A stretch of DNA of 64,000 bases from NCBI GenBank assembly GCA_964007475.1, contig OZ023273.1:30739557-30803556 (forward strand), read 5' to 3'. Shown here piece by piece: positions 35,901 to 48,727 of the stretch; position 1 is the first letter of the stretch, and each line of letters starts with the position of its first letter. This DNA comes from Hybos culiciformis. Its lineage: Eukaryota > Arthropoda > Insecta > Diptera > Hybotidae. The position numbers and the translations under genes are program-made. The notes beneath the pieces were generated by a model, which worked only from the letters and a program-made list of their open reading frames with translations, ran no database searches and was not told the origin of the DNA.

Positions 35901-37871
35901 CAAAATATCAATTTTAATACTTGTGTAAAACAAAAACTGCCACAAAAACTTCTAGATTCATTTTTGTATTTTTTAGGTGGAAAGCGCTCGAAACTATTAC
36001 ATCAACGAAATTGAATCAATTTTCCCTGGATTAAATTTATCTGAAAAAAAAATGAAAATTTCAAATGATGATTTAGATTTGTTTTTAATCCATGCGTATT
36101 CTCATGTTCTTGTCTATCAAAAAGAAATTCAACGTCTTGAAGTTGAAGGCGAACTTCGTTTAAAGCGTGCCATTGAAGCTTTGCGTGGTGAAAATAAAAC
36201 AGAGGCATTAAACTCGCAATTGGATTATCATTTGGAGAAAGAAAAAAGGAAAATGGCTATTCAAAACCAAACAAAAATTTTCCAAATTCGAGCAGAATTA
36301 GAAAAAGAATTGCGTAAACAACTAAAAAGACAATCTGAAGCTCATGTAGATCATTTACAAGATGCCCTTAATCAAAAAGAATCTGAGTTGAAGCGAAAAT
36401 TTTCAATTGAATTAGACGAGAAGTTATCATCAGAAAAGGCTGCGTATAAATTACAATTGGCCACAATGTTGGGGAAGCTTAAGGGAATGGATGCAGCCCT
36501 TAAAGGTAAATAAAGATAAAAATCAATGATTAATTGCAAGATATTTTATTAAAAAATTTAAATAAACCGTCTGTTCACGCATTCAGAGATTGATGATGAA
36601 ATGAAAGGTATTAAAATCATACTTAAATTTTTGTACTTTTATGTTTTTACTATTTTTAGGATAATGAGAAAATTTCACATGAATGAATAAAAAAAATGTT
36701 TTGTTTAATTAATCCAAAAAATATATAAAGCTTTCGCCCAAAAAGAATTTGAAATACTGAATTTCAAATTCCTAATGTATTTTGTTGTTGTGAGTTTCAA
36801 ATACACGTCATTTACTCTAGGAATTTCTATTTCTTTTCTAATGAGGAAGTTTAGGAATTAAAATTTTTAAATATATTTAATAATAAGGTACATACTTTAA
36901 ATATAAAATAATTTTAATATACTAAATAAATAAATAAATAATAAATATTAATATGTATACAGCTAGAGCTGATTCAGAGAAGTGTGCTCACCAGGCACAA
37001 TCATTATGGGCTGCTTGCCAAGCCCTATGGGCGTCGGTTAGAACAGGTGAGCCTGGTGTGCATTGGCGTCAAAAACTAAGACCATTAAAAAATGAAATAA
37101 AAGCAGTTGAAAAAGCAGCTGGTAAATATATAAAACACTACCTCGCCTTTATATCACATCCCAATAAGTTTTTTTCTATTTATTTAAGCTGAAGGTGATG
37201 AATTAGTGGCCGTGGTTTTAAAAAATTTACCTGAAGAAGCTCAGGTACGTGGTGTCTATCCAGAGGATGCATTGCGAGAACGTTTCATTAATGTTGAAAA
37301 ATTAGCTCGCAAGCTTGCATTAGTACCTGAAGAAGGTGCTGGCCTGCCCATGTACTTATTATCATATATTCAAGCTATGTTTATAATGCAACCAAGCGAA
37401 CCAATTTCACAAGAAGAACTACAAAATAAAATAATTGATTTTAGCAAATTAGATACTTATGATATTTTAAATAGAGCCAGGTAATTTTTATTAGATGCAC
37501 ATATTTTTCCAAAATCAATAATATTGGAACAGCGAGTATGCTTGACGATTAATGTTTTCACGTATTATTTTAGATATTACATGGATCGTGGTGATCTAAT
37601 GCAAGCTTTAAAATATATGAATTTGTTGCAAGGTGCTTCAAGAAAAATTTCTAGCGATTGGATGAACGAAGCTCGCCTACTCTTAGAAACACAACAAGCT
37701 GCAAATACATTAATGGTAATTAAAATTTTTAACATTAAAATAATGAAAAATAAACTAATAAAAACATTGGTTGAATAAATAAAAGCTTAATAAATTCTGT
37801 TTCTATAATAATAATCATTAATTTTTGTATTTCAGGCTCATGCCGCTGCAAGTGGTTTATTTTACCTTTAA
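32914..37871 (+). CDS. Mitofilin: MICOS complex subunit MIC60 (Mitofilin)
   Basis: Inner-membrane protein that builds cristae junctions as the core of MICOS. Twelve exons: 32914-32958, 33732-33862, 34346-34533, 34591-34628, 34684-34901, 34986-35134, 35192-35358, 35977-36505, 36963-37121, 37189-37480, 37574-37715, 37836-37871. All phases close, giving 697 aa. An in-frame TAA directly before the ATG fixes the start. Residues 1-35 are basic (targeting). A hydrophobic segment, [20 protein letters not shown], at about 39-58 is the membrane anchor, followed by [16 protein letters not shown] long coiled coil lies in exons 7-8. The C-terminal mitofilin signature runs from [13 protein letters not shown] through [20 protein letters not shown] to [20 protein letters not shown] and ends [11 protein letters not shown]. 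The middle (exons 4-5) is the usual variable Thr/Pro/Lys linker. A poly(A) signal is at 38033-38038. Confidence 0.96.
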
Positions 37872-40150
37872 AGGATATAAACAACACATTTAAAAAAATA
37901 TTAATAGTTAATTCTTTTTTTTGAATATCTATTTCAAAATTCAACACTTAAAATGTAAAACACAATCTTAGTAATAATTTATTAAATTATTATAAAATGA
38001 TTTTAAACTGAAGTCGAAATTTTAAATTGTACAATAAAAAAATATTATTAAATATAAAGATGAAGGACAAAAAATGTATGGTTCTACAAAAATTTCTTGG
38101 AAATAAAAAACTTTTCAGAACTTCAACAAAAATGAATCTATTTTTATGATTAGACTTTTTATTGAATTTAATATTTAACTGTTTAACGGAAATATGTACG
38201 AAATTGTATGAAAATCTTCTCAATATTCCCAGTCTAGAGGCAAGTTCTAAGTTACTAATTTTTTTGTTTTACCCACAATGTATTGTTGGGCTCCGGAGAA
38301 TGTCCTTCCCTTCTTTCAGATTTAAAATTAAATGTTCGTCAGACAAACAATTTTTAAACATCCCATTTTCCAGACTACATATGGCAAACCAGCTTTTTGC
38401 CTGTTGTATAAAAAACAGGGCATTGGACACAAGGTTTAAATATTGCCTCAGGCTCCATTAAGATTTACGTTTCCATCTGCTCCAGTTCCAAATAAAATTA
38501 CTAAGCAAACAAAAAAAAAATTAATTCTAATTGGACATGAATACGATTTTACGTACTATTGAAATCTAAAGAATATTCAATTTAAAAAAAAATTAAAAGT
38601 GAAATTCCGTGAGAAAAAAAATTGGATTCACTTTAAAAACATATTTTAAATAATTTTCCCGTAAAAAAAACTTAAAATTTGAAGGTCGATTTCTAATTAC
38701 AATTTTACAAAACAATATAATTACTTTTAGAGTAAAGTATGTTCGGCTCTCGGTTGTAAAAACATCAGCTCCAGATATTCGGATTAATAATGGTTTATTG
38801 ATCTTATGTACCTATTGAAATCTGTTATACAAAATTTTGTTTTATTAACATTATGCCAAATTAGGATATGCGTTATTAAATTGTAATAGTAAATGATTAT
38901 GTATAATTATACATATACTTTTAACTTGAATATTTAATGAATGTGCATATATTGAATTGTTATTGACTTAAGCCAGAATATTGGTGTTGTTTTTATATTC
39001 TTTAGTTATTGTAATTTTATAAGACTTCTCTTGTTGAAGTAATAATTTGATGTAAATTATTTGTATTAAACAGATGAGATAGATAAATGATTCGGCCCAG
39101 GTGAGTTCCTAAAAACTCTTTTAAGATAATATTAGTCGAAATATCGTGACTCAATGGCTTATGAAGATGAATGAAAAAAATTATATTGTATGTATACGTA
39201 TTAAAATTGATCGAAGATTTCAGTAACATTGCAAATTAGTTAAATATAAATGATTACAAAATGATTACAAAAAAAAAATTAAAGATACTGAATGTATATA
39301 AAATTTTTAAATATTAAAGAAATTGGTATAGATATTTGATTTGAGCAATTTAAAAGTAACGAAATATCAGGGGGTTATTATGAAATAAAGTATAAGAAGA
39401 CTTAAAAATAGGAATTACACAAAATAAATGTATATTACCAAAATAAATATTAGTAAATATTTATACGATCACAATTTTGGTAATCATTAATATCCCAATA
39501 ATAAATCAGATAATATGGTACAAAAAAATTAGATGTAGAGAAGTAAGCATCATTTATATTTGAACATGAAAGAATATGAGAATCAGAAATTTTTGAAATG
39601 GTATATTAGGCTTGGTGGCTTTGTATTCAAATTAAAGGACATGTTGCCAAAAAATGTAATAAAACTATACATTTAGATTAAGTGAAAATATGAAACAAAT
39701 GGCAGATCATGATAAAGGACAACGCAATTGTTCATTAACATACCACAAAATCAAAAAAAAAATTGCCTGAATTAACAAATTTGAAACAAAATTATAAATT
39801 TTTAATAAATTATAAATTTTATCATATTATATTCATTTAATAAATACTTTAATAAATAATAAAAATCATCTTTTGATGATATAAAAATTATTTTCAGAAT
39901 ATTGATAAAATCTTGAAAACTTTATTTTCGATTATTCAAAGTCTTCTTTGCTAATATCTTGAATTCTCAAATAATCCGAAAAACTGGAAGATTTCACAAT
40001 TTGAAAGGAAATCACATTCAATTTTTGTATATGAAAAAAACCAACGATGGAATAATCGTTTGTTTTTAATTTAAATAATTTTTTATTTTAAATTTAAGTT
40101 TGAATGTTTGAACTATATTGATGTTATTTAAAATGTTCTTAATTCTATAT
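37872..40150. other. Convergent gap between MIC60 and HCCS
   Basis: AT-rich sequence holding the two 3' ends. A less AT-rich patch at 38240-38500 reads in several broken frames and matches nothing I recognise. Nothing else is supported. Confidence 0.5.
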
Positions 40151-41181
40151 TTATTTCGAGTATTCCGAAAAATAATCTTCGATTTGGTATTTCCATCGCA
40201 TATATGCTACTCTCATTCTATCCCAAACATTTTCAAAAGAATCCATGGCTGGTCTAACATCTAATATGGCAAATTTGTAATCTTTTGCAACTATACCACC
40301 ATCATAATAATCAATTACGTAACGAATATCTTTTCCACATCTATCAACAATCCAGTCATGACGGTCAAATGGGAGCTCTAAAATGTTAAAATTGATTGTT
40401 TGTTTTAAGTAGGTAATTACTCTATGAAGAATTAGTCTACTGTAAAAATACATTTAAAATATAATAGTTTTTAGTTTAAAGTTTGCCAAAAATACTGAAA
40501 ACTATCAAACGATTGGGAGCATATAAAAGTTGTACAGAACCTTTTCATTACTCTATAATCTATAATTAACCAAGTAAAAATTAATAAAAATTGTTGAAAT
40601 ATGAACCTACCGTAACCCATCCAGCTACGGATACGTGCCCTAGGACTAAAATCTTTTGCTTTGCCACCAAAGCTTTTCAGTCTTGGATTTCCACATTCTT
40701 TGGCATGAAGAGCTTCCCATTTTAAAACTTCTTGCCAAGCTTGTTCATTATTGGCATTATGAATTTTGATAATATCTGCCATATCTTTTTGCTTAATATC
40801 ATCCTTTTCCCAGCGCCAACCTTTTCTTAACATTGCATTCCAAAACATTTGTTGGGATGGGTATTGCCAATATTCGACAGCACCACCTTCCTTTGTAACT
40901 TTTGGAATACTCGAAGTTTGACGGTCGATAGGCAATGTAAAAGGTTGACCTGGAGATGGTTTTTGATTCGCTGCTGGCATCATATTCAGAGGATTAATAT
41001 CGCTTACACCACCAACAGGGCATTCAGATTCTGCTCGTTGTTTTTGATGCATTGGACATTCAGGTGGCGGTGCAGCACCTGATTTCAATAAATGTCCATG
41101 ATCAATTGGTTTCCTATGATTGAGATTCGGATGAAGAATCCCAGATGCTACTGCTTCTGCGGCAGATACAGTATTCCCCAT
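40151..41181 (-). CDS. Hccs: Holocytochrome c-type synthase (cytochrome c heme lyase)
   Basis: Intermembrane-space enzyme that attaches heme to the CXXCH of apocytochrome c. Exons 40611-41181 and 40151-40377 join in phase through a split Glu codon ([12 protein letters not shown]), giving 265 aa. Two CP motifs (PECPMHQ and SECPVGG) fit the heme-regulatory type. [20 protein letters not shown] and [20 protein letters not shown] are family hallmarks. [17 protein letters not shown] holds the His known in the human enzyme as heme ligand. [19 protein letters not shown] and YVIDYYDGG follow. An acceptor TTTTTAG directly before the ATG suggests a 5' UTR intron. Divergent from INTS5 across 2 kb. Confidence 0.96.
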
Positions 41182-42566
41182 TCTAAAAATTATCGTATTT
41201 GATATAAAAATATATTCTACCCAAATAAATATTACATACCTACCTAATAAAAGTAAATTAAATCCAATAGTTATATTAATTGTAAAGGTTACCTACTACT
41301 TACGCATTGAAATATAGACAACACAAGTTCTTAACAAGATCAATGCAGAGTAAAATCAATTTTGTAAAATGTAGTAATACGTTCTTGGTGTAGCTACTTA
41401 TAGATAATACCTATAATAGGACGTATTCTTAATTTAAATTCGATAGGCTGTTAAGTTGGTAACCTAAATGGGTTATAAATAATTTGGCGTAAGTCTAAGT
41501 GAAGATGAAGTTAACCCTACCGATTCGAATGAAACTTGGTGGGGTGGGAGAGGGTAGAAGCGTTGCCCAAAACCCCGAAACGGGAATCTGTTTTTGAAGC
41601 TAAAGCCCCATTTCGAAGATCCAGCTTCCCAAACTACTCATATGTTTAGGGTACCAGGTCAGTTACATTTTTTTAACCCCCAATTTGTCTTATTTACAGA
41701 CAGGCAGGCCTCAGATACCTATCTATTTAATACAAAATAGTTTTCGAATGAAAGCCTCCGTTTCAGAGATACGACCTTCCAAAGATTTCATACATCAAAT
41801 TTTATATATCATTAAAAAAGCTGTCCAGAAAAAAGATGGTGGTTTGGGCTGGCGGTTGGACAGTGGAATTTGCGGTGTGAGCCCGCCGCTCTTTCGTTTT
41901 GTTCGTGACAATCTCTTATGTGAAAACTTTGGAAGGCCATATCTCCGAAACGGTGCCTGGTTCTCAAATACGATTTTCGATTTTAAAGGTTTGAACACTT
42001 TTGCCCTAAATTTTATTTGATGAAATGGGAACTAGGAATCTACCTTACCCACGAACACTAGAAAATTTTATTATTTACTTACAAATGTTAAAAATTGTGT
42101 ACAATACAATTACGTAATTCTCAAATTTGTAATTTAAAAATTGATTAAACTCACCTTTTTAACAAAACTTAATAAATGTTTAATGGGAAATTTGAAATTA
42201 ATTCAGTTCTTGAATATCCTCTATTTAATTTAAAATTCTGATTGAAAAATGAAAATCAAAAATTGGTATCAATCAAAAAATAAATAGAAATAGAAGGAAT
42301 TTCAAAGGAATAGGAAATGAAGTCTGTCGTATTTGCTTTTTTTTAATATATTGTTTTGTTTGACAATATGATGATTAGTGTTGCCAGAAAATAATTTGGA
42401 TGTCAGGTTCTAACCCGGAGATCAATCAAAATAAAATTTAATAGTAGACGGTTTTAAAGCGGACTCTAAAATTAAAAAAAAAAAATTAAGGTCCCCTGAA
42501 AAGTTTTTTTTTCTTGATTGTGACAGCATTATTAACTTTTTTTCTTGATTATTTGAACCTGACATA
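41182..42566. other. HCCS-INTS5 gap with diverged GC-rich repeat
   Basis: 41560-41990 is a diverged copy of the GC-rich repeat seen at 21016 and 23510, again with inverted arms (TTTCAGAGATACGACCTTCC against GGAAGGCCATATCTCCGAAA). The open frames on both strands are repeat artefacts. No gene is supported. Confidence 0.55.
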
Positions 42567-42648
42567 GAGTGCGTTCCATAAGTTACGATTTTACCTAAAA
42601 TTAGCATCAGTATTCTACTTTAGAGACTTTTGAATTTGGAACGCACTC
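42567..42648. mobile_element. 82-bp deletion copy of the GAGTGCGTTCC MITE
   Basis: It starts GAGTGCGTTCCATAAGTTAC and ends GGAACGCACTC, with only the two ends left. The internal text AGCATCAGTATTCTACTTTA matches the left part of the copies at 22641 and 23944. Confidence 0.75.
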
Positions 42649-43242
42649 AAATGTCAATTTAAAAACAACTTTTTTCATTCTCTAAACAAAATTAGTTCTC
42701 CTGAAGGTTGACGCGATCATCGATTTCCAGCGACCGCAAGGAACGCAGCGATGTTTTTTGGCCTAGCAGCAGTGACAAATTTTTAGGTGAAAGCGATCGC
42801 TAGCAGTTTAAAAAAAAAAAAAAACCAAGCCGCGACGAAAATGTTTGTTTTTTTTTTTTGATTTTGGTTTAACGGTTTTTTTTGTTAGCGACGCAGCAGC
42901 GAGCAATGAATTTTTTTTTAGCAACAGCCCCAAAAATTTGAAAATTTCGCTGCTAAGGCTAAAAATATGATCGCTTCGTTGTCTGCTCCTGAAAATTTAT
43001 ACTTTTTTGACACTATCAAAATATTTTTATCCTAGAATATTTTTATTCAAGAAAAAAATGTTTTCGGGATAGGTACTAATAAAAAAAAAGAAAAAAAAAA
43101 ACAAACACTAAAATTCAAAAGTTTTAAAAAAAAATTATTAAAAATTAAAAATATATAAATTATTACTTTTAAATTTACTTAATAACAAAAATAAACAGAA
43201 ACAAATATACCAAAATTGAAAAATTAAAAAAAAAAAAAAAAT
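42649..43242. other. Region upstream of INTS5
   Basis: It contains repeats of GCAGCGA/TCGCTGC (GCGACGCAGCAGCGAGCAAT near 42888) and long A/T runs. It should hold the INTS5 promoter; no specific site is identified. An in-frame TAA at 43225-43227 precedes the INTS5 start. Confidence 0.4.
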
Positions 43243-46200
43243 ATGATAAAACAACATGTCTTGATTGAATTGAAACAATTTATTTATTCTATAGCGAATT
43301 ATCGCAGTGGTCACCATGGATCAAACAAAAATAACATCGTCTCGAATTCTTTGGTTCGCAGCAGGTAAATGATGTGAATCTGTATACAATGTATATATTT
43401 TGTATTATATTTTTTTTTATTATTAACTAGTTTGAATCTTTTGGAATCGTTACCAGCATCGCGAGAAGTAATTTTCGAATATTTTTCCATAGTTTTTGAT
43501 GTTTCTGTGAATGGCTACATGGTGGCAGTATCTAAAGATCCGCAATTTAATTCACCTAGTTCATGTCCAGAAGAAGAGCTCATTAACGATATCCAAGAGG
43601 CATTAGAGAATTTGATAACAAAGGGACCTTTGGCGTGGGGTCCTCTGATTGCATCATGGAGCTTAGAGCTTGTTGGAAAATTATCTAATAAATATTGGCC
43701 AACTAGAAAAATAGATATTGGCGGAGCTTGTAACTTATGGCTGAACTGCTGTGGAATGCGTTGCCTATTAGGATTGATTGCATCTTGTTTTCGAAAATTA
43801 AATAACACTGAAGCTGAAACTTGTGTAGAAACTTTATTGGGTAAAAAAAAAAAAACGATTAACAATGATTTATTCAAGTTTATTTAAAATAAAAATACGA
43901 ATAATTTAGTTTTGTATTCTATTTCAAGCGACTTTTCGAAAATTTTCACCAACATTTGATTGGGTCGTTGCACGCCTCGGAGGATGTTTTCCACTAAAAA
44001 TAATATCCCAGTAAGCAAAAAATTTGGTTATTTGAAAATATTCAATTTATAATATTTTATAAATTAATAAGTAAATATTGAGTATTGATAAGATTTATTT
44101 GATTTAAGAATTCTTCAATGTGGTTTGAAGCGCTTTTGTGATGATATTCGCTGTCACTTTGATTCAGAAATTGGGATTCTAGATTATTTATCATTTGCAC
44201 ATGAAAAAGATTTAAAACATGCTCTTCGGGAATTACTAGATGATGGTTTAAATCCAAAAAATAAATATCATACACATGTTGTGCCGTATTTGTTCAAATT
44301 ATCATTATATTCAGATGTTGTATTGCAAGCTGTTGTTGGTGAATTTTTAACGATATGTATGAATTTTTATTTATTTATAGTTTATTCATTTACCATTAAA
44401 TTATAGGTAACTAGGGGGCATTGTGTGTTCTAAGTGAATATTTTGCCAAAATATGTGAAATATTAAGTTTTCAGTTGTGTAGCTATAAGTCGGTTGCGGG
44501 AAAGAAATTTTTTATTCCTAAGTGGTTTGCTTCTAACGCCAACTAAAATATACGGAAAAATAGAAACATATTTAATGTTTTTTTTTTTTTTTTTTTTAGA
44601 TAATGAGGATATGTTAGATTCCATATCAAGAAATACAATTATTTGGATGCAAAATTCGACATTTCGTGATATGCAACCAACTTTTAATAATATTTTATTG
44701 AAAGTTAAATCGAATGGCTCGAAACTACTTTTAACAATATCGAAATTGACAGAACGATTTTTATGGTGCCAAGATTTCATTGAGTACACATTACAAGAAT
44801 TAGAGCAGTTAGCTTTTGTCAATCGAATTTGCCCATTGTTGGAGGATTTGTCAAAAGATAATTCCAAAAATTTATTGTGGAAATCATGTAGCAGCGAAAT
44901 TTTTGTGGAACAACAAACGGCGGTTAGATTGTTGTTGTTAGTTTGTAAGTTTTAATCTGTTTAAAAATCTAATATTTTAATAGAAAATTTAAAAAAAATT
45001 TTTTTTTAATGTTTTCGCTGATTCCTATGGAAATATCAGTATCTGATTGTAAAATTCTATTATTACAGCAACACAATATTCTCACATTTATCACCAAACA
45101 ATTTCGGAGCTTTTAGCAAAATCATATGAAATTAATAAAAATGGAATTGGCGCAGTGGTTCGAATTCTAGGAGGATTGAGTGGAATCTTAGATTTTCCAG
45201 AAATCAAACCTGGGTTCGAAATGTCATTAGAAAATATTTGCTTAAAATTACGGTTTCATTCTGAAGAAAAACATCTTGATTGTAAAAATGTTGTGAAGAA
45301 TTTAATTACATTAACAAGGTAAGATTCACTTGGAATGTTTATTTTCAAGTCGATGTTGGATTTAAGATAGCAGATGCGCCGATACTTTTTCGTCAGATTA
45401 TCTTATTTTTAGATAATCTCGTCTTTCTGTACAAAGGAGCCTGAAGTCTTTGGTAAAGGTGTTCCATTGAGATGTAGTATTAGCTGCATTGATGCTGCAA
45501 ATGTGTTTTCTCCCTGCATTTTAAATATCCATGAATTTTCTATCCATATCTATGATGGAAATTTAATTTTCAAGGATCATCCACTGCTTCTACACATATG
45601 ACAATTCACTGCTTGTAACATAAATTCTTTTATATTTTTTCTGACTGTCAATAGTTTTTAAGCGTTATGACTTATAATAATTGACTTATCGTATAAAACG
45701 TAATATACATTTTAATTTTTTTTTTAGAATGGAAAAGTCAAATTCGTCACCATATTTAAAGAGCCAACCAGTCACAGTTGCTTTAAAGGAATGTTTGTTA
45801 AAAATTTTAGAAATTTTTGATTGCATATTGAATCGCCTAATAACATTGGATATACATAACGCAAATGCTAATCAAATTGCTGAAGAACCAGATATGAAAA
45901 GACTCAAATTTGAGAAAATGGAAGTCGATGAAGATCAAAAAATAATTTTTTTAAAGAAAAATGATTATGCCATTCTTGCGCATATGATTGTTGAGTTATT
46001 TAATTCTATTGATGCAGGATCTAAACAGTGTCAATTAGGGACAGTTGAAATTTTAAAACTTTCCAATTATAGTGTGAAATATTTTTTTTGGTCGTTAACA
46101 GAAAAAAGTCCAACACAAAGGGCTCAGGCAGTCCAGCAATGTTTTCAACTTTTAGAGCGAAACTGCAACGCTAGAAAATCTGCTCGTTCTATATGTGTTC

Positions 46201-47615
46201 GTGAACTAATCGAAGGTTGTTTATATAGTTATGGTGATTTGTTTGGTGGTTACGAAGATGAAATCGTTGACGACATCAACATTCCAGATGAAGAGAAATT
46301 AATATTCGTAAACAGAAAACAAGTGCTAGGGGCGAGTGCTAATCGTTCAGATCTACACGCTGGAATTATTGGAAAAGGATTAAAAAAAATTTCGTCGGCT
46401 GATTATGGAGAATATTCAATAAGCAAAACTGTTGACCCAGAATTGGAAAATCTGTTTTTGAAGGCTTTAGATGCATGTTGTACTGATCTCGTATGTATTT
46501 ATTCCAGATAATTTTAATAATATTGTCATGAAAATATTAACATATTGATTTAATTTTCTTTTAAAACAGGACAAGCCAAATAATTATGATGGATATCGTT
46601 TGGTTTCGTTACTTTTAGTTGAAATGGTATCCTCAGATGTTATGTACAATGGTTTGCCTTTTCCTGATGAAGAATTCACAAAAATAACAATGGAGCGTGA
46701 TTTACTAATACGACGAACATTTAGATCATGTCCCATTTTATGGGGAATATTGGGATTAATTGCAGCTCGAAGACCTGCATTATGTTTTTCATCAGTTTTA
46801 CTTAGAGCATTATGTGCAACTTTGCTACATCAATGGAGAGCAAAAAATGGTGATTTGTTTTTCTGTTTGGCAATTCAATTATAATTGATTATTCAAATTT
46901 ATATTCAAATTTATTATTATTACAGTCAATAAACTACAATCACCTCAAGAAAGCATAGAATTATTGATATCAACTAAAAAATTATTGGAAGTTATATCAC
47001 TTGGTCAACTTTTACCGCCACCATTATCAAATTTGCACATAATTATTGAACATTTAGAAGCGTCTGAAGTATTAATGAAATATTTTGAAACCTAAAATAA
47101 TTAAATTTTATAAACTACGCTATGTCACACCCGTCTTTCACTCTGTATTTTAATCAATGACTAGTAAAGTTCCCCTTAAAATACTATTACATTTTTATTA
47201 CGAATAACTTTTTAAGAGCAACACATTTTCTAAAGATGGTTTATCTCTATTCCTTATCATTTCCGGAGTACTGTTTTTTACCTCCATTTTCATTCCTAAA
47301 GACGACCTCACACGCATATCTACTTTGGATCTGCGTTTGTTCAACTAAACAAGTTTATGTTCATTAAATATACTAATTTTTTAGATTGCTTTGGTATTAA
47401 AAGAATGTATTTGGAATTATTTAAAAGATAATGTTCCATCACCAGTGCAGTTTTATTGCGATTCAAATGGTCTACATTGGAGAAATTCAAATCTGATAAA
47501 AATAAATCCAATATATATTGATACACTTAGGCACATTATGCAAAAAAAATTACCAACATTAGGTGCACATTATCATCAAATGTTTGCATTACCAGAAATG
47601 GATTCAAATAATTAA
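43243..47615 (+). CDS. IntS5: Integrator complex subunit 5
   Basis: Integrator is the nuclear RNA polymerase II-associated complex that cleaves snRNA and attenuates mRNA transcripts; INTS5 belongs to its scaffold. Exons 43243-43364, 43431-43840, 43929-44010, 44109-44356, 44600-44944, 45069-45318, 45728-46490, 46570-46849, 46926-47068 and 47385-47615 all join in phase, giving 957 aa (human 1019). The start was decided by phase: the nearer ATG at 43316 is in the wrong frame for exon 2, while the ATG at 43243 gives QHVLIELKQFI...VRSSLNLLESLPASRE, matching the known INTS5 N-terminus. Other landmarks are LAWGPLIASWSLELVGKLSN, FDWVVARLGGCFPLKIISQ, LQCGLKRFC, LHAGIIGKGLKK and RRPALCFSSVLLRALCATLL. 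It is a helical-repeat protein with no catalytic site. AATAAA starts one base after the stop. Confidence 0.93.
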
Positions 47616-47621
47616 AATAAA
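47616..47621 (+). promoter_or_regulatory. Poly(A) signal abutting the INTS5 stop codon
   Basis: AATAAA starts at the base after TAA, implying a very short 3' UTR. The gap that follows to 48423 is AT-rich with no recognised feature. Confidence 0.45.
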
Positions 47622-48423
47622 ATTTTATTAAGTAATTTGAAATATAAAACTTTTATAAAAATAATAAATAATTAATTATTTCGAACTCAAAATAAGACTA
47701 ATAAATATTATTACCAAAAAAATATTTAATACTAGTTTACCAGAAAGCAATTGAAGAGGTAAAAATAAAACTCCCAAAAAATATTATTCTATTTTTACAT
47801 ATGTAGAACAAATAATGAATTTATTACAAATAAAGAGGTCTCAATGTAAAATATATAAAGTAAACAGATTAAGAAAATTTTCCGGTACGCTTTAATTTTA
47901 TTCTTAATATAAATCGTATTCAAGTACTACAACAAACGGGTTTTATTAATAATAGTATTTAACAGAATTGAATTTATTTAATCAAGCAATTATAAAAACA
48001 TAATTAAAAATTGGTTAAAATTATTAATATAAAATTAAAACTGAAAAAATAGAGTAAATGGATTAAAAGGAGCAAAAATATGATTTTTATTGGTATTTAA
48101 CATTTTTATAATGAGTTGATTAAATTATACAATTTTATAATTTCTTTTGAGTTTAGTATGAGTATAAGATTATTATGTACATATACCTTCTTTTCGTTTA
48201 AAATTTAATTAATATCAAGTAATAATAGAAGTAATAATAGTAGAAAAATAAAGTTAATATTATTCGCTGCTTTTACTAAAATATTAAACTAAATATGCAA
48301 AAAAAATGAACTCTTTAAACAGCGAATTTCAAAGTTCATGTTGCACACTTGTACAATACATAAGAATAAAATATTATATCATAATATATTATGTAATAAT
48401 AAATAAGTAAAATCATATACCTA

Positions 48424-48727
48424 GTTTACATGGAGAGTTGAAACCGGGTTCAACTACGGTTCAACTACATGTAAACGGTGGTAGAGTTAACCTGGGTTAA
48501 CCTGACTCAACCTAAGAAATTCGCTCGGTTAAGTTAACTCTATCCATGTAAACGGTTAACCCGGTTAAAAAATAAGCAACAGCTGTTTGTTTTGTTTCTT
48601 TTTTGTTATTGTTTTCAAACTCAATTCAACCACAGTTCAACCACATGCTTTTCGACTACATCATGTAAACACTTAACCTCTTTTCAACCACATTTCGACT
48701 CAACCACGGTTGGACTATCATGTAAAC
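48424..48727. mobile_element. Element with GTTTACATG / CATGTAAAC ends and internal copies
   Basis: It starts GTTTACATGG and ends CATGTAAAC. CATGTAAAC also occurs at about 48472, 48543 and 48662. Between them are repeats of GGTTCAACTAC and TTCAACCACA in both orientations. No coding frame. It abuts the next element. Confidence 0.55.

Noticed and set aside
37030..37056. Donor-like AACAGGTGAG inside a MIC60 exon
   Set aside because: The reading frame continues through it with conserved residues ([15 protein letters not shown]), so no intron starts there.
38162..38461. 99-codon open frame downstream of MIC60
   Set aside because: No recognisable domain, no splice context, and the frame is broken on both sides of the GC-richer patch.
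41685..42020. 111-codon plus-strand frame with an opposing frame
   Set aside because: It is a diverged copy of the GC-rich interspersed repeat, not a gene.
43316..43364. INTS5 start MDQTKITSSRILWF
   Set aside because: It leaves one base over, which would bring a stop into exon 2; the ATG at 43243 fits phase and family.
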